51,081 nt of DNA from Pseudomonadota bacterium (lineage in GTDB: Bacteria > Pseudomonadota > Gammaproteobacteria > Burkholderiales > Burkholderiaceae_E). The stretch spans positions 1 through 51,081 of the forward strand of contig JAKOZZ010000116.1 in the NCBI GenBank assembly GCA_029779755.1. Reading direction: 5' to 3'. This document shows, piece by piece, positions 9,045 to 17,992 of the stretch (position 1 is the stretch's first letter; the number at the start of each line of letters is the position of its first letter). The notes beneath the pieces were generated by a model. It searched no databases. It saw only the letters and a program-made list of their open reading frames with translations, and was not told the origin of the DNA. A program made the position numbers and the translations under genes.

Positions 9045-9602
9045 ATGCCCCGTGCCGTGCGCCGCGCCGACGCGGCCCTCGATCAGTCGCTGCTGCTCGG
9101 CCTCGTCGGCTACAACTGCCGGCGCGTCTACCTGCGCGTGATGAGCCTGTATGCCGAGCGCATGCAGGCGCTGGCCCTGTCGCCTGCGGAGTTCTCCGCG
9201 CTCTGCACCCTGGGGCACAACGAGGGCGTCACGCAGAAGCGGCTCGCCGCCGCGCTCGACACCGCCGCCCCCAACCTCGCCGTGCTGCTGGACCGTCTCG
9301 TGCAGCGCGGACTCGTCGCGCGTCTGCCCAATCCCGATGACGGCCGTTCGCAGCGGCTCGCGCTGACGGCCGCAGGCCGTGCGCTGCTGGCCGACGCCGA
9401 GCGCATCGTCGTCCGCCTGGAACGTGACGCCAGTGCGATGCTTGGCGCCGGAGAACGGCGCACGCTGATCGCCCTGCTCCAGCGCATGTTCCTGCCCGAG
9501 GACGCGCGCACCGTGCGGCTTGCCGGCGCCCGCCCCGGACGGACGCCTGCGGCCGCCGCGGGCCCGACCCTGCGCACGCGCACGGCGGCGCGCGTGCGCT
9601 GA
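9045..9602 (+). CDS. MarR family transcriptional regulator
   Basis: 185 aa; winged-helix pattern LSPAEFSALCTLGHNEGVTQKRLAAALDTAAPNLAVLLDRLVQRGLVARLPNPDDGRSQRLALTAAGRALL. Confidence 0.93.
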   Translation: MPRAVRRADAALDQSLLLGLVGYNCRRVYLRVMSLYAERMQALALSPAEFSALCTLGHNEGVTQKRLAAALDTAAPNLAVLLDRLVQRGLVARLPNPDDGRSQRLALTAAGRALLADAERIVVRLERDASAMLGAGERRTLIALLQRMFLPEDARTVRLAGARPGRTPAAAAGPTLRTRTAARVR

Positions 9603-9638
9603 CGCCACCCCACCCCCCTGAACCCACGGAGCCTCCAC

Positions 9639-10886
9639 ATGAACGTGATCGTCCTCGGCGCCGGCATCGGCGGTCTGACCATGGCGTTGATGCTGCACGC
9701 GCGCGGCATCCCGGTGCGCGTGTTCGAATCGACGCGCGCGCTGCGTCCGCTGGGCGTCGGCATCAACGTGCAGCCGAGCGCGGTCGCCGAGCTCGCGCTG
9801 ATCGGCCTGCTCGACCGCATGGCCGAGGTCGGCGTGAAGACCGCCGAGGTCTGCTACTTCAACCGCCACGGCCAGCTGATCTGGCGCGAGCCGCGCGGCA
9901 TGGCGGCCGGGTATCGGGTGCCGCAGTTCTCGATCCACCGCGGCGAGATGCAGATGCTGCTGCTGAAGGCCGTGCTCGAGCGCGTGGGGCCCGACGCGGT
10001 GGCCAGCGGATGGGAGGCGGTGTCGGTCGATCCCGACCGCGGCAGCGTCACCCTGCGCCCGGCGGACGGTGGCTCTGACCGCGTCGAGCGTGCCGACGTC
10101 ATCGTGTCGGCCGACGGCATCCATTCCGCGGTGCGCCGGCAGTTCTATCCCGACGAAGGCCTGCCGGTCTACTCGGGGCGCATCCTGTGGCGGGCCACGA
10201 CGGTGGGCGCGCCGTTCCTCACCGGCGCCAGCATGGTGATGGCCGGTCACGCGAACCAGAAGCTGGTCACCTACCCGATCTCGAAGGCGCTGGCCGACGA
10301 GGGGCGCTCGCTGATCAACTGGATCGCCGAGCTGCGCGTGCCGGGGTCGACGCCGCCGAAGCACGACTGGAACCGCGAGGTGTCGCTGGACGTGTTCGCC
10401 GACGCGTTTGCGCGTTGGACCTGGGACTGGCTCGACGTGCCGGCGCTGTTCCGGGGCGCCGAGAAGATCTTCGAGTTCCCGATGGTCGACCGCGATCCGC
10501 TGCCGCGCTGGACGCATGGCCGGGTGACGCTGCTGGGCGACGCGGCGCACCCGATGTACCCGATCGGCTCGAACGGCGCGACGCAGGCGATCCTCGATGC
10601 CCGCGTGCTTGCCGACCAGCTGGCCGGCACGGATGCGGCCGGCGCGCCCGATGCGCTGCTGCGCTACGAGGCCGACCGGCTGCCGAAGACCGCGCAGATC
10701 GTACTGGCCAACCGCGGCCACGGACCCGACTACGTGATGCAGGTGTTCGAGGAGCGTGCGCCCGACGGCTTTGCGCACGTGCACGACGTGGCCTCGCAGC
10801 AGGAGCTCGAGGACATCGCCGCCGGTTACAAGAAGATCGTCGGGCTCGACATCGAGACGGTCAACGCGAAGATGCGCGGGGTTTGA
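9639..10886 (+). CDS. FAD-dependent monooxygenase (aromatic hydroxylase / salicylate hydroxylase-like family)
   Basis: 415 aa; N-terminal GxGxxG (VLGAGIGGLTMALML), internal DG motif (VSADGIHSAVRR), GDAAHPMYPIGSNGATQAILDA. Confidence 0.92.
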   Translation: MNVIVLGAGIGGLTMALMLHARGIPVRVFESTRALRPLGVGINVQPSAVAELALIGLLDRMAEVGVKTAEVCYFNRHGQLIWREPRGMAAGYRVPQFSIHRGEMQMLLLKAVLERVGPDAVASGWEAVSVDPDRGSVTLRPADGGSDRVERADVIVSADGIHSAVRRQFYPDEGLPVYSGRILWRATTVGAPFLTGASMVMAGHANQKLVTYPISKALADEGRSLINWIAELRVPGSTPPKHDWNREVSLDVFADAFARWTWDWLDVPALFRGAEKIFEFPMVDRDPLPRWTHGRVTLLGDAAHPMYPIGSNGATQAILDARVLADQLAGTDAAGAPDALLRYEADRLPKTAQIVLANRGHGPDYVMQVFEERAPDGFAHVHDVASQQELEDIAAGYKKIVGLDIETVNAKMRGV

Positions 10887-10897
10887 AGCCCCGTGCC

Positions 10898-10928
10898 CCG
10901 CTCGGCGCGGTTCCGCCGCGCCGAGCGG
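10898..10928. terminator. Perfect 13-bp GC-rich hairpin between convergent genes; candidate bidirectional terminator
   Basis: CCGCTCGGCGCGG-ttccg-CCGCGCCGAGCGG; no T-tract on either strand. Confidence 0.6.
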
Positions 10929-10935
10929 CCGTGGA

Positions 10936-11628
10936 TCAGCCCTTGCGGCGGCGCGCGGCGGCGATGCCGGCCATGCCGACGCCGAACAGTGCCAGCGTGA
11001 GGGGCTCGGGCACCTTTGCTTCGCCGGTCAGCGACGACACGCGCAGGCGGTCGTCGGCCTGGCCGGCGCGCGTGCCGAACAGCAGGGTGTTCACGGCCAC
11101 GTCACCGTCGATCGCCACCGAGCGGCCCGACACGGTGCCGCCGTTGTTGTTGGTGAGCGCGCCCAGCGCGGCCAGCGTGGTCAGCGGCGGCAGCGCGTTC
11201 GTCGCCAGGTAGCTGACGTCGGTGTCGAAGTAGCCGCCGAAGACGGGCACCGAAATGCCGGTGATGCCGACGGACACCGGGTCCACCGGCGTCGAGAAGC
11301 TGAACAGCAGGAAGTCGTCCTGCCCGAAATTGTCGGTCGCTTCGCCGACGCCGAGCGGGCAGCTGCCGATGTCGCAGACGCCCAGACCCGCCCCGTTCTG
11401 CTTCACGGATGCCTGCACGAAGGTGCCGGCATTGGTCAGTCGCCAGCCGGTGACCGTCAGCGTCACGCCGCCGTTCGACTGCACGTAGCTGTTGGAGTTG
11501 CCCGATCCGACGAACGCGCCGTTGGGCGCGGAGAAGTTGAAGCCGACGGGGGCGGCGCCTGCGGTGAGGGGGGCGGCGAAGGTGCCGGCGATCAGCGCGG
11601 CGGCGGCGAGGGTCTTGATCTTGGTCAT
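10936..11628 (-). CDS. PEP-CTERM sorting-domain secreted protein (230 aa)
   Basis: Signal peptide MTKIKTLAAAALIAGTFAAPLTAGAAP; C-term VPEPLTLALFGVGMAGIAAARRRKG = PEP motif + TM + basic tail. Confidence 0.92.
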   Translation of the reverse strand: MTKIKTLAAAALIAGTFAAPLTAGAAPVGFNFSAPNGAFVGSGNSNSYVQSNGGVTLTVTGWRLTNAGTFVQASVKQNGAGLGVCDIGSCPLGVGEATDNFGQDDFLLFSFSTPVDPVSVGITGISVPVFGGYFDTDVSYLATNALPPLTTLAALGALTNNNGGTVSGRSVAIDGDVAVNTLLFGTRAGQADDRLRVSSLTGEAKVPEPLTLALFGVGMAGIAAARRRKG

Positions 11629-11684
11629 GGTGTGGCGCTCTCGTGGTCCCGGGCAGGAGTCGGTATTCTCATTTTCGAGAACGT

Positions 11685-11703
11685 GATGCGATAAGCGTGC
11701 CAG
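11685..11703 (-). promoter_or_regulatory. Candidate sigma-54 (-24/-12) promoter for the PEP-CTERM gene
   Basis: Minus strand CTGGCACG-CTTA-TCGCATC versus consensus YTGGCACG-N4-TTGCW; GG and GC separated by exactly 10 nt; one mismatch in the -12 box; about 57 bp upstream of the ATG. Confidence 0.75.
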
Positions 11704-11774
11704 GCGGACGGAATGCGTTGTGCGACAAGGCGTTACGTCTGCACGCCTGGCGTCGAGGTGTCGCCGGCGCGCGC

Positions 11775-11805
11775 CGCCCCGTAAACGCCGCCGACAAACG
11801 GGGCG
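11775..11805. repeat. Perfect 8-bp inverted repeat upstream of the PEP-CTERM promoter
   Basis: CGCCCCGT (11775-11782) / ACGGGGCG (11798-11805), 15-nt spacer. Confidence 0.7.
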
Positions 11806-11910
11806 TGACGGAATGCACGCGCCGTACGGTGGTCGCCGGTCGTACGTGCCGGTCGTACCCGCCGGCCGTGCCCGCCTGTCACGCCGGCCTGTGCAACACT
11901 CGCCGGCACC

Positions 11911-12903
11911 ATGTCCGCCTCCGCCCTCGCGCTCGTGCTCGTTGCCGCGGTGCTGCACGCCACCTGGAACCTGTGGCTCAAGCGCGCGCAGGCCGATCCC
12001 GCCAGCCTGTCCTGGCTGACGGCAGCGATCGGCGCGGTGGCGTACGCGCCCGCCGCGCTGCTGCTGCACGGCGACACCCTCGGCGGATTGAGTGCCGCCG
12101 TCTGGTGGTCGGTGCTGGCCAGCGGCGTGCTGCACGTCGCGTACTTCTTCGCGTTGCAGCACGGCTATCGGGTCGGCGACCTGTCGGTGGTCTATCCGGT
12201 GGCGCGCGGCGTGGGGCCGATGCTCTCTGCACTGGTCGCGATCGTGTGGCTGGGCGAGCCGGCCACGGTGCTGTCCCTGCTCGGTCTGGCGCTGATCGTC
12301 GCGGGCACGTTCACGATCGCCGGCGGCTGGGCGATGGTGGGGCGGCTGTGGCGCGCGCGCGGGCGTGGCGCAGGCGCGCGCGTGTCGGCATCCGCTGCCT
12401 CGGGCCGAGCGGCGTCACCGGTGCCTGCCTCGGCGGTTCCGATGCCGGGCGCCGATCCCGCCGCGACCGCGCTCGACCGCGTGCGCGCCGGCCTGGTCTG
12501 GGGCGCGATCACCGGCGTGCTGATCGCCTGCTACACGGTGACCGACGGCCGTGCGGTGCGGGTGCTGGGGGCGGCGCCCCTGCTGTTCTACTGGATGTCG
12601 GATGCCGCGCGGGCGGTGCTGCTGACGCCCGCCGCCCTCGTGCGGCGCGACCGCCTGAAGGACACGCTGCGCCAGTCCTGGCGGCCGGTGGTGGGGATCG
12701 CGCTGATCTCGCCGCTGGGCTACATCCTCGTGCTGCAGGCGATGACGATGGCGCCGGTGAGTCACGTCGCGCCGGCCCGCGAGGTGTCGATGCTGATCGC
12801 GGCAGTGCTCGGCGCGCGCCTGCTCAGCGAAGGCGAGCTCGCGCGCCGGCTCGCCGGCGCCGTGCTGATCGTCGGCGGCGTGGTGTGCCTGGCGCTCGCC
12901 TGA
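11911..12903 (+). CDS. EamA/DMT family transporter
   Basis: 330 aa, ~10 TM; LVLVAAVLHATWNLWLKRAQADPASLSWLTAAIG, typical EamA repeat architecture. Confidence 0.88.
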   Translation: MSASALALVLVAAVLHATWNLWLKRAQADPASLSWLTAAIGAVAYAPAALLLHGDTLGGLSAAVWWSVLASGVLHVAYFFALQHGYRVGDLSVVYPVARGVGPMLSALVAIVWLGEPATVLSLLGLALIVAGTFTIAGGWAMVGRLWRARGRGAGARVSASAASGRAASPVPASAVPMPGADPAATALDRVRAGLVWGAITGVLIACYTVTDGRAVRVLGAAPLLFYWMSDAARAVLLTPAALVRRDRLKDTLRQSWRPVVGIALISPLGYILVLQAMTMAPVSHVAPAREVSMLIAAVLGARLLSEGELARRLAGAVLIVGGVVCLALA

Positions 12904-12982
12904 GGGGCCCGATCGAACCCCGGTAGCATTCGCGCTCTGCCCGTGGCGTCCGATGCCCGGGTGCATCCCACGGGGAGCTTCG

Positions 12983-14176
12983 ATGGGCGCACGTGCGCTG
13001 GTGTTCTACTGCGGTCTGCTGCTGACGATCGGTGCGTTCTCCGTCGACATCACGCTGCCGTTCTTCACGCCGATGCGTGCGCACTTCGGCGCCGGTCATG
13101 CCGCGGTCTCGGCCACGGTCACGCTCTACATCGGCTTCATCGGCCTGGGCCAGATCGTGTTCGGCCCGCTGTCCGACCGGTTCGGCCGCCGGCCCGCCAT
13201 CGCGACCGGTCTGGTCATCTACTTGGCCGGCGCGGCGATCGCCCTGGTCGCGCCGACGATCGAGGTGCTGCTGGCCGGCCGCGCGGTGCAGGGCTTCGGC
13301 GCCGCCGTCGGCCCGGTGGTGGCGCGCGCCATCCTGCGCGACCTGTTCAGCGGGCCGAAGCTGGCGCAGAACCTGGCGATCGCCACCGGCATCTTCTCCC
13401 TCGGGCCGATCCTGGCGCCTCTGATCGGCGTCGCGATCGCCGAGGCGGGCGGGTCGTGGCGCAGCATATTCGTGGGCATGCTGGGCTTCGGCGGTCTGCT
13501 GCTCGCGATCCTGGCGCGTGCGCCCGAGACCCTGCAGCAGCGCCGCAGCGACGCGCTGCAGCCGGCCGGCCTGCTGCGCAATGCGCGTGCCGTGCTGGCG
13601 CATCCGCAGTCGCGGCACTTCCTGCTGCTGGGGCCGGTGGCGCAGTGCACGATGCTGACCATCGTGGCGGGCACGCCGCGCGTCTACGAGCACGAGTTCG
13701 GGGTCACCGGCACCTTGTTCGCGGTGCTGTTCGCGCTGCACGGGCTGGGCATCGTCATCGGGCAGACCGCCAACCACCGGCTGATCGCCCGGCTCGGGCC
13801 GGTGCGCACTGCACTGGCCGCCACCGCGGTGATGATCGGCGCGTGCAGCCTGATCGTCGGCTTCGCGCTGGCGGACGCCCTCACGCCCTACCGGCTGTCG
13901 TTCTTCGTGTTCCTGTTTGCGATCGGCTTCCTGATCGTCGCCGCCAACTCGGCGGCGATGACGCTCGACCCGCACGGTCCGATCGCCGGGTTCACGTCGT
14001 CGTTCTTCGGCTTCGTGTCGTCGGCCGTGGGCGCGCTGTTCGCCACGCTGATCGTCGCGGCCACCCACGGACGCGCGCTCGCCTGGGGCGCGGCGCTGCT
14101 GGCCGTGTGCGTGCTGTGCGCCCTGGCCCTGCTGTCGTGGCTGCGCCGGCCGGCGCCGGCGGCACGCGGCGCCTGA
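12983..14176 (+). CDS. Bcr/CflA-type MFS multidrug efflux transporter
   Basis: 397 aa; FSVDITLPFFTPMRAHFGAGHAAVSATVTLYIGFIGLGQIVFGPLSDRFGRRPAIATGL; RBS-like GGGAGC before ATG at 12983. Confidence 0.9.
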   Translation: MGARALVFYCGLLLTIGAFSVDITLPFFTPMRAHFGAGHAAVSATVTLYIGFIGLGQIVFGPLSDRFGRRPAIATGLVIYLAGAAIALVAPTIEVLLAGRAVQGFGAAVGPVVARAILRDLFSGPKLAQNLAIATGIFSLGPILAPLIGVAIAEAGGSWRSIFVGMLGFGGLLLAILARAPETLQQRRSDALQPAGLLRNARAVLAHPQSRHFLLLGPVAQCTMLTIVAGTPRVYEHEFGVTGTLFAVLFALHGLGIVIGQTANHRLIARLGPVRTALAATAVMIGACSLIVGFALADALTPYRLSFFVFLFAIGFLIVAANSAAMTLDPHGPIAGFTSSFFGFVSSAVGALFATLIVAATHGRALAWGAALLAVCVLCALALLSWLRRPAPAARGA

Positions 14177-14189
14177 GCGCCGCCCGCGC

Positions 14190-16547
14190 TCAGCGCCCGC
14201 GCGCCTGCAGCGCCGCCCACACCCGTGCGGGCGTGAACGGCATGTCCATCGGCGGCACGCCCGCGCGCCGCAGCGCGTCGCTCATCGCGTTCACCAGCGC
14301 CGGCAGCGACCCCGAGCACCCCGACTCGCCCACGCCCTTGGCGCCCAGGGCGTTCAGCTGCGTCGGCACCAGGTGGTAGTCGGTGCGGATGCTGTTCAGC
14401 CAGCCCGCCCGCGGCATCACGTAGTCCATGAAGCTGCCGGTCAGCAGCTGGCCGGTCTCGTCGTCGTACACCACGTGCTCGCCGAAGACCTGGCCGGCGC
14501 CCTGCATCACGCCTCCGTGCACCTGGCCCTGCGCGAGCTGCGGCGACACCACGTGGCCGAGGTCGTCGACCGCGGTGTAGTCGACGATCTCGGTGACGCC
14601 GGTGGCCGGGTCGATCTCGACCTCGGCGACGTGGCAGCCGTTGGGGAAGGTCGCACCCGAGGTGAACGAGGCGGCGCAGTCCATCGGGTGATGGGGCGCG
14701 CCGTGCGTGGCCTCGGCCAGCTCGTCGGCCAGCGCCAGCAGGTTCACGCTGCGCCCGCCCGCATGCCAGGCGCCCGCGCGGAACTCGAGCGCCGCCTCGG
14801 GCTGCCCGAGCGCCTGCGCGGCGTGCTCGCGGCTGCGCTCGATCAGCACGCCGACCAGCATCTTCACCGCGCTGCCCGCCCCGTACAGCGAGCGCGACCC
14901 GCCGGTGCCGTTGCCCACGGTCTCTTCGCTCGGGTCGCTGGCGTGATAGTGGATGCGCTCGATCGGCAGGCCCAGCCCTTCGGACAGGATCTGCGCGAAC
15001 GAGGTCTCGTGTCCCTGGCCCGATCCGCCCGTCACGCCGAACACGTGCAGCAGGCCGTCGCCCCGGAAGCGGGCCGTCACCTCGTCCTTGGGCGCGCCGC
15101 CGGCGCCCGACGCCTCCAGGTAGCAGCCCAGCCCGATGCCGCGCAGCCGCCCGCGCGCCTCGCTGGCTGCGCGCCGTGCCGCGAAGCCGGCGTGGTCGGA
15201 CAGCAGGAGCGCCTTGTCGAGCACGCCGGCGAAGTCGCCGCAGTCGTACACGGTGCCGTTGGCCGTCGTGTACGGGAAGGCGTCGCGCGGAATGAAGTTG
15301 CGCCGGCGCAGCGCGATCGCGTCGAACCCGTGGTCGGCGGCCGCCTGGTCCACCAGCCGTTCGATCGCATAGGCGATGTCGGGGCGGCCGGCGCCGCGGT
15401 AGGCCGACACGGGCACCGTGTTGGTGTAGACGAGCGTGGAGCGCGCATACAGGGCCGGCACGCGGTAGACGCCGCCCATCGTCACGGTGATGTTGCGGCT
15501 GCCGATGAACGACTGCCAGTAGCAGGTGTAGGCGCCGAGGTCGATCTCGTTCTCGAAGCGGATGGCGAGGATGGTCCCGTCGGCGTCCAGCGCGATGCTG
15601 CCCTCGAGCGTGAGCGCGCGGCCGTGCCAGTCGCTGGCGAAGATCTCCGAGCGCGAGCCCACCCACTTCACCGGACGCCCCAGGCGCTGCGACGCGAGCA
15701 TCACCAGCGCGTGCTCGGGATACGCGCCGCTGCGGATGCCGAACGAGCCGCCCACGTCCTGCGCGATCACCTCGATGCGGTCGGCCGGCCAGTTCGTGAT
15801 CTGGGTCAGCGCGCCGCGCATGCCCAGCATGCCTTGCGTGGGGGTGTAGACCGTGACGCTGCCGCTCTCGACGTCCCAGTCGGCGAGGCAGCAGCGGTTC
15901 TCCATCGGTGCGCCCACCAGCCGCTGGCTGTGCATGCGCAGCGTCGAGACCTTCGCGGCCCGCGCGAAGGCGGCGTCGACGGCGGCGCGGTCGCCGTTCT
16001 CGAACACGAACGACACGTTGCCCGCGCCGCCGTCGTGCAGCGGCGTGGCGCCTTCGGCGCGCGCGGCGGCGGGCGTGACCGCCGCAGGCAGGTCCTCGTA
16101 GTCGACCACCAGCTGCTCGGCGGCATCCTGCGCCTGGCGCGCCGTGTCGGCCACGACCATCGCGACCGGCTGGCCGACGAACCGCACCCGGTCGGTCGCC
16201 AGCACCGGCAGCGGGCACTTCACCTGCTGGCTGCCGTCGAGCGACACCACCGGGTTGCCGCCGGGGATCGGGCCGAAGCCGGCGTCCTGCACGTCGGCGG
16301 CGGTCAGCACCAGGTGCACGCCGGGCGCCGCCGCTGCGGCCGCGGTGTCGATCGCGCGCAGCCGCGCGTGCGCGCGGTCCGAGCGCAGCACGAAGGCGTG
16401 GAGCTGGCGGGGCAGGTTCCAGTCGGCGGTGTAGCGTCCTTGTCCCGTGACGAGGCGGCGGTCTTCCAGGCGGGCCGGCGCGAGTGCGCCGGCGCCGGTG
16501 GCGGCCGGTTCCGGGGTCACCGGGCTCGTGGCGTTCGGCGTGTTCAT
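14190..16547 (-). CDS. Xanthine dehydrogenase family protein, molybdopterin-binding (large) subunit; CoxL-like but with AYRGAGR loop
   Basis: 785 aa; LEDRRLVTGQGRYTADWNLPRQLHAFVLRS..., VSAYRGAGRPDIAYAIERLVDQAA, AKGVGESGCSGSLPALVNAM; ATGA overlap with the 2Fe-2S gene. Confidence 0.93.
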   Translation of the reverse strand: MNTPNATSPVTPEPAATGAGALAPARLEDRRLVTGQGRYTADWNLPRQLHAFVLRSDRAHARLRAIDTAAAAAAPGVHLVLTAADVQDAGFGPIPGGNPVVSLDGSQQVKCPLPVLATDRVRFVGQPVAMVVADTARQAQDAAEQLVVDYEDLPAAVTPAAARAEGATPLHDGGAGNVSFVFENGDRAAVDAAFARAAKVSTLRMHSQRLVGAPMENRCCLADWDVESGSVTVYTPTQGMLGMRGALTQITNWPADRIEVIAQDVGGSFGIRSGAYPEHALVMLASQRLGRPVKWVGSRSEIFASDWHGRALTLEGSIALDADGTILAIRFENEIDLGAYTCYWQSFIGSRNITVTMGGVYRVPALYARSTLVYTNTVPVSAYRGAGRPDIAYAIERLVDQAAADHGFDAIALRRRNFIPRDAFPYTTANGTVYDCGDFAGVLDKALLLSDHAGFAARRAASEARGRLRGIGLGCYLEASGAGGAPKDEVTARFRGDGLLHVFGVTGGSGQGHETSFAQILSEGLGLPIERIHYHASDPSEETVGNGTGGSRSLYGAGSAVKMLVGVLIERSREHAAQALGQPEAALEFRAGAWHAGGRSVNLLALADELAEATHGAPHHPMDCAASFTSGATFPNGCHVAEVEIDPATGVTEIVDYTAVDDLGHVVSPQLAQGQVHGGVMQGAGQVFGEHVVYDDETGQLLTGSFMDYVMPRAGWLNSIRTDYHLVPTQLNALGAKGVGESGCSGSLPALVNAMSDALRRAGVPPMDMPFTPARVWAALQARGR

Positions 16548-17047
16548 CGTGCCCCTCCGTGCGTGGCCGTCGCGTCGCTGCGCGCCGCGGCGATCAGTCC
16601 GGCCGCCGTCTTCACGGCCGCGATGATGTTCACGTAGCCGGTGCAGCGGCAGATGTTGCCCGCCAGCCCTTCCTCGATCTGCGCGTCGGTGGGCTGCGGA
16701 TGCCGGCGCAGCAGCTGCACGCTCGCCATGATCATGCCCGGCGTGCAGTAGCCGCACTGCAGGCCGTGGCAGGCCGAGAACGCCTGCTGCACCGGGTGCA
16801 GCACGTCGCCTTCGGCGAGTCCTTCGATGGTCAGCACCTGCGTGCCCTGGGCCTGCGCGGCCAGCATCGTGCACGACTTCACGGCTTCGCCGTCGACGTG
16901 TACGGTGCAGCAGCCGCACTGGCTGGTGTCACATCCGACGTGGGTGCCGGTCAGCCCCAGGTCGTCGCGGATGAGGTCGACGAGCAGCGTGTTGTCCGCG
17001 CACTGCACGCGGCGCGCTTCGCCGTTGACGGTCAGATCGATCTGCAT
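16544..17047 (-). CDS. (2Fe-2S)-binding subunit, xanthine dehydrogenase family (CoxS-like)
   Basis: 167 aa; VGCDTSQCGCCTVHVDG and CGYCTPGMIMASVQLLRRHPQPTDAQIEEGLAGNICRCTGY. Confidence 0.95.
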   Translation of the reverse strand: MQIDLTVNGEARRVQCADNTLLVDLIRDDLGLTGTHVGCDTSQCGCCTVHVDGEAVKSCTMLAAQAQGTQVLTIEGLAEGDVLHPVQQAFSACHGLQCGYCTPGMIMASVQLLRRHPQPTDAQIEEGLAGNICRCTGYVNIIAAVKTAAGLIAAARSDATATHGGAR

Positions 17048-17096
17048 GGTGGGTCCTTCGGAGTGCGGTCGGCGCTCTGCGCGACGGTGGGGTCGG

Positions 17097-17894
17097 TCAG
17101 ACGCACAGGCGCTCGAGCGCCCGCGTGAGCATCACGTGCGCCAGATGGGCGCGATAGGCGGCAGGCGCGTGCTGGTCGGCGTTCAGGCCGTCGGCCGGCA
17201 GCCGGATCTGCGCGACCGCCTCGGGCGCGAAGCGCCGCGACAGCGCCGCCTCGGCCTCGGTCCAGCGGAACACGCAGGGGGCCGCGCCGGTCACCGCCAC
17301 GCGCACGCCGTCGTCGTAGCGCGCCACGAACACACCGGTCATCGCATAGCCCGAGGCCGCCTGCGCGAACTTCTCGTAGGCGGCCTGCTTCGGGATGGCG
17401 AAGCGGATCGCCGTGATCAGCTCATCGGCGCCGAGGGCGGTGGTGAACATGCCCTGGAAGAACGCGTCGGCCTCGATGGTGCGCCGGTCGGTCACCACCT
17501 CGGCCCGGCACGCCAGGACCCCCGCCGGATAGTCGGCCGCCGGGTCGTTGTTGGCGACCGATCCGCCGAGCGTGCCGCGTGCGCGCACCTGCGGATCGCC
17601 GATGCCGCCGGCCAGCGCGGCCAGCGCGGGCAGGGCGGCACGCACCACGGCGCTGTCGGCCACCTCGACGTGCCGCATCGCCGCGCCCACGACCAGCGCG
17701 CCGCCCTCGACCTCGACGCCGCGCAGTTCCGGCAGTCGTGCAAGGTCGATCAGCTGCGACGGCGCCGCCAGCCGCATCTTCATGGAGGGCAGCAGGGTCA
17801 TGCCGCCGGACAGGGGTCTGGCCTCCGGGTCGGCCGCGAGCGCGGCGAGCGCGTCGGACAGCGCTGCAGGGCGTTGATAGGTGAAGGGGTACAT
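17097..17894 (-). CDS. FAD-binding (medium) subunit, xanthine dehydrogenase family (CoxM-like)
   Basis: 265 aa; LSGGMTLLPSMKMRLAAPSQLIDLARLPEL, GTLGGSVANNDPAADYPAGVLA. Confidence 0.94.
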   Translation of the reverse strand: MYPFTYQRPAALSDALAALAADPEARPLSGGMTLLPSMKMRLAAPSQLIDLARLPELRGVEVEGGALVVGAAMRHVEVADSAVVRAALPALAALAGGIGDPQVRARGTLGGSVANNDPAADYPAGVLACRAEVVTDRRTIEADAFFQGMFTTALGADELITAIRFAIPKQAAYEKFAQAASGYAMTGVFVARYDDGVRVAVTGAAPCVFRWTEAEAALSRRFAPEAVAQIRLPADGLNADQHAPAAYRAHLAHVMLTRALERLCV

Positions 17895-17992
17895 GTCGGG
17901 CCTCCGGGGCGGTGCGGGTCAGGGGCGTCGGAATGCAGGTGCGCGATCGTCGCTGCGCGCCTGCGCGATCGTATCCAGCCGGACGTGCGGCT

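Noticed and set aside
14373-16637. 754-aa plus-strand ORF antisense to the Mo hydroxylase large subunit
   Set aside because: Composition (V/R/H/A/G/Q) typical of antisense frame; real gene on minus is well supported.
14190-17894. Aerobic carbon monoxide dehydrogenase (coxMSL)
   Set aside because: Large subunit carries AYRGAGR, not the AYXCSFR loop of form I CODH; no cox accessory genes.
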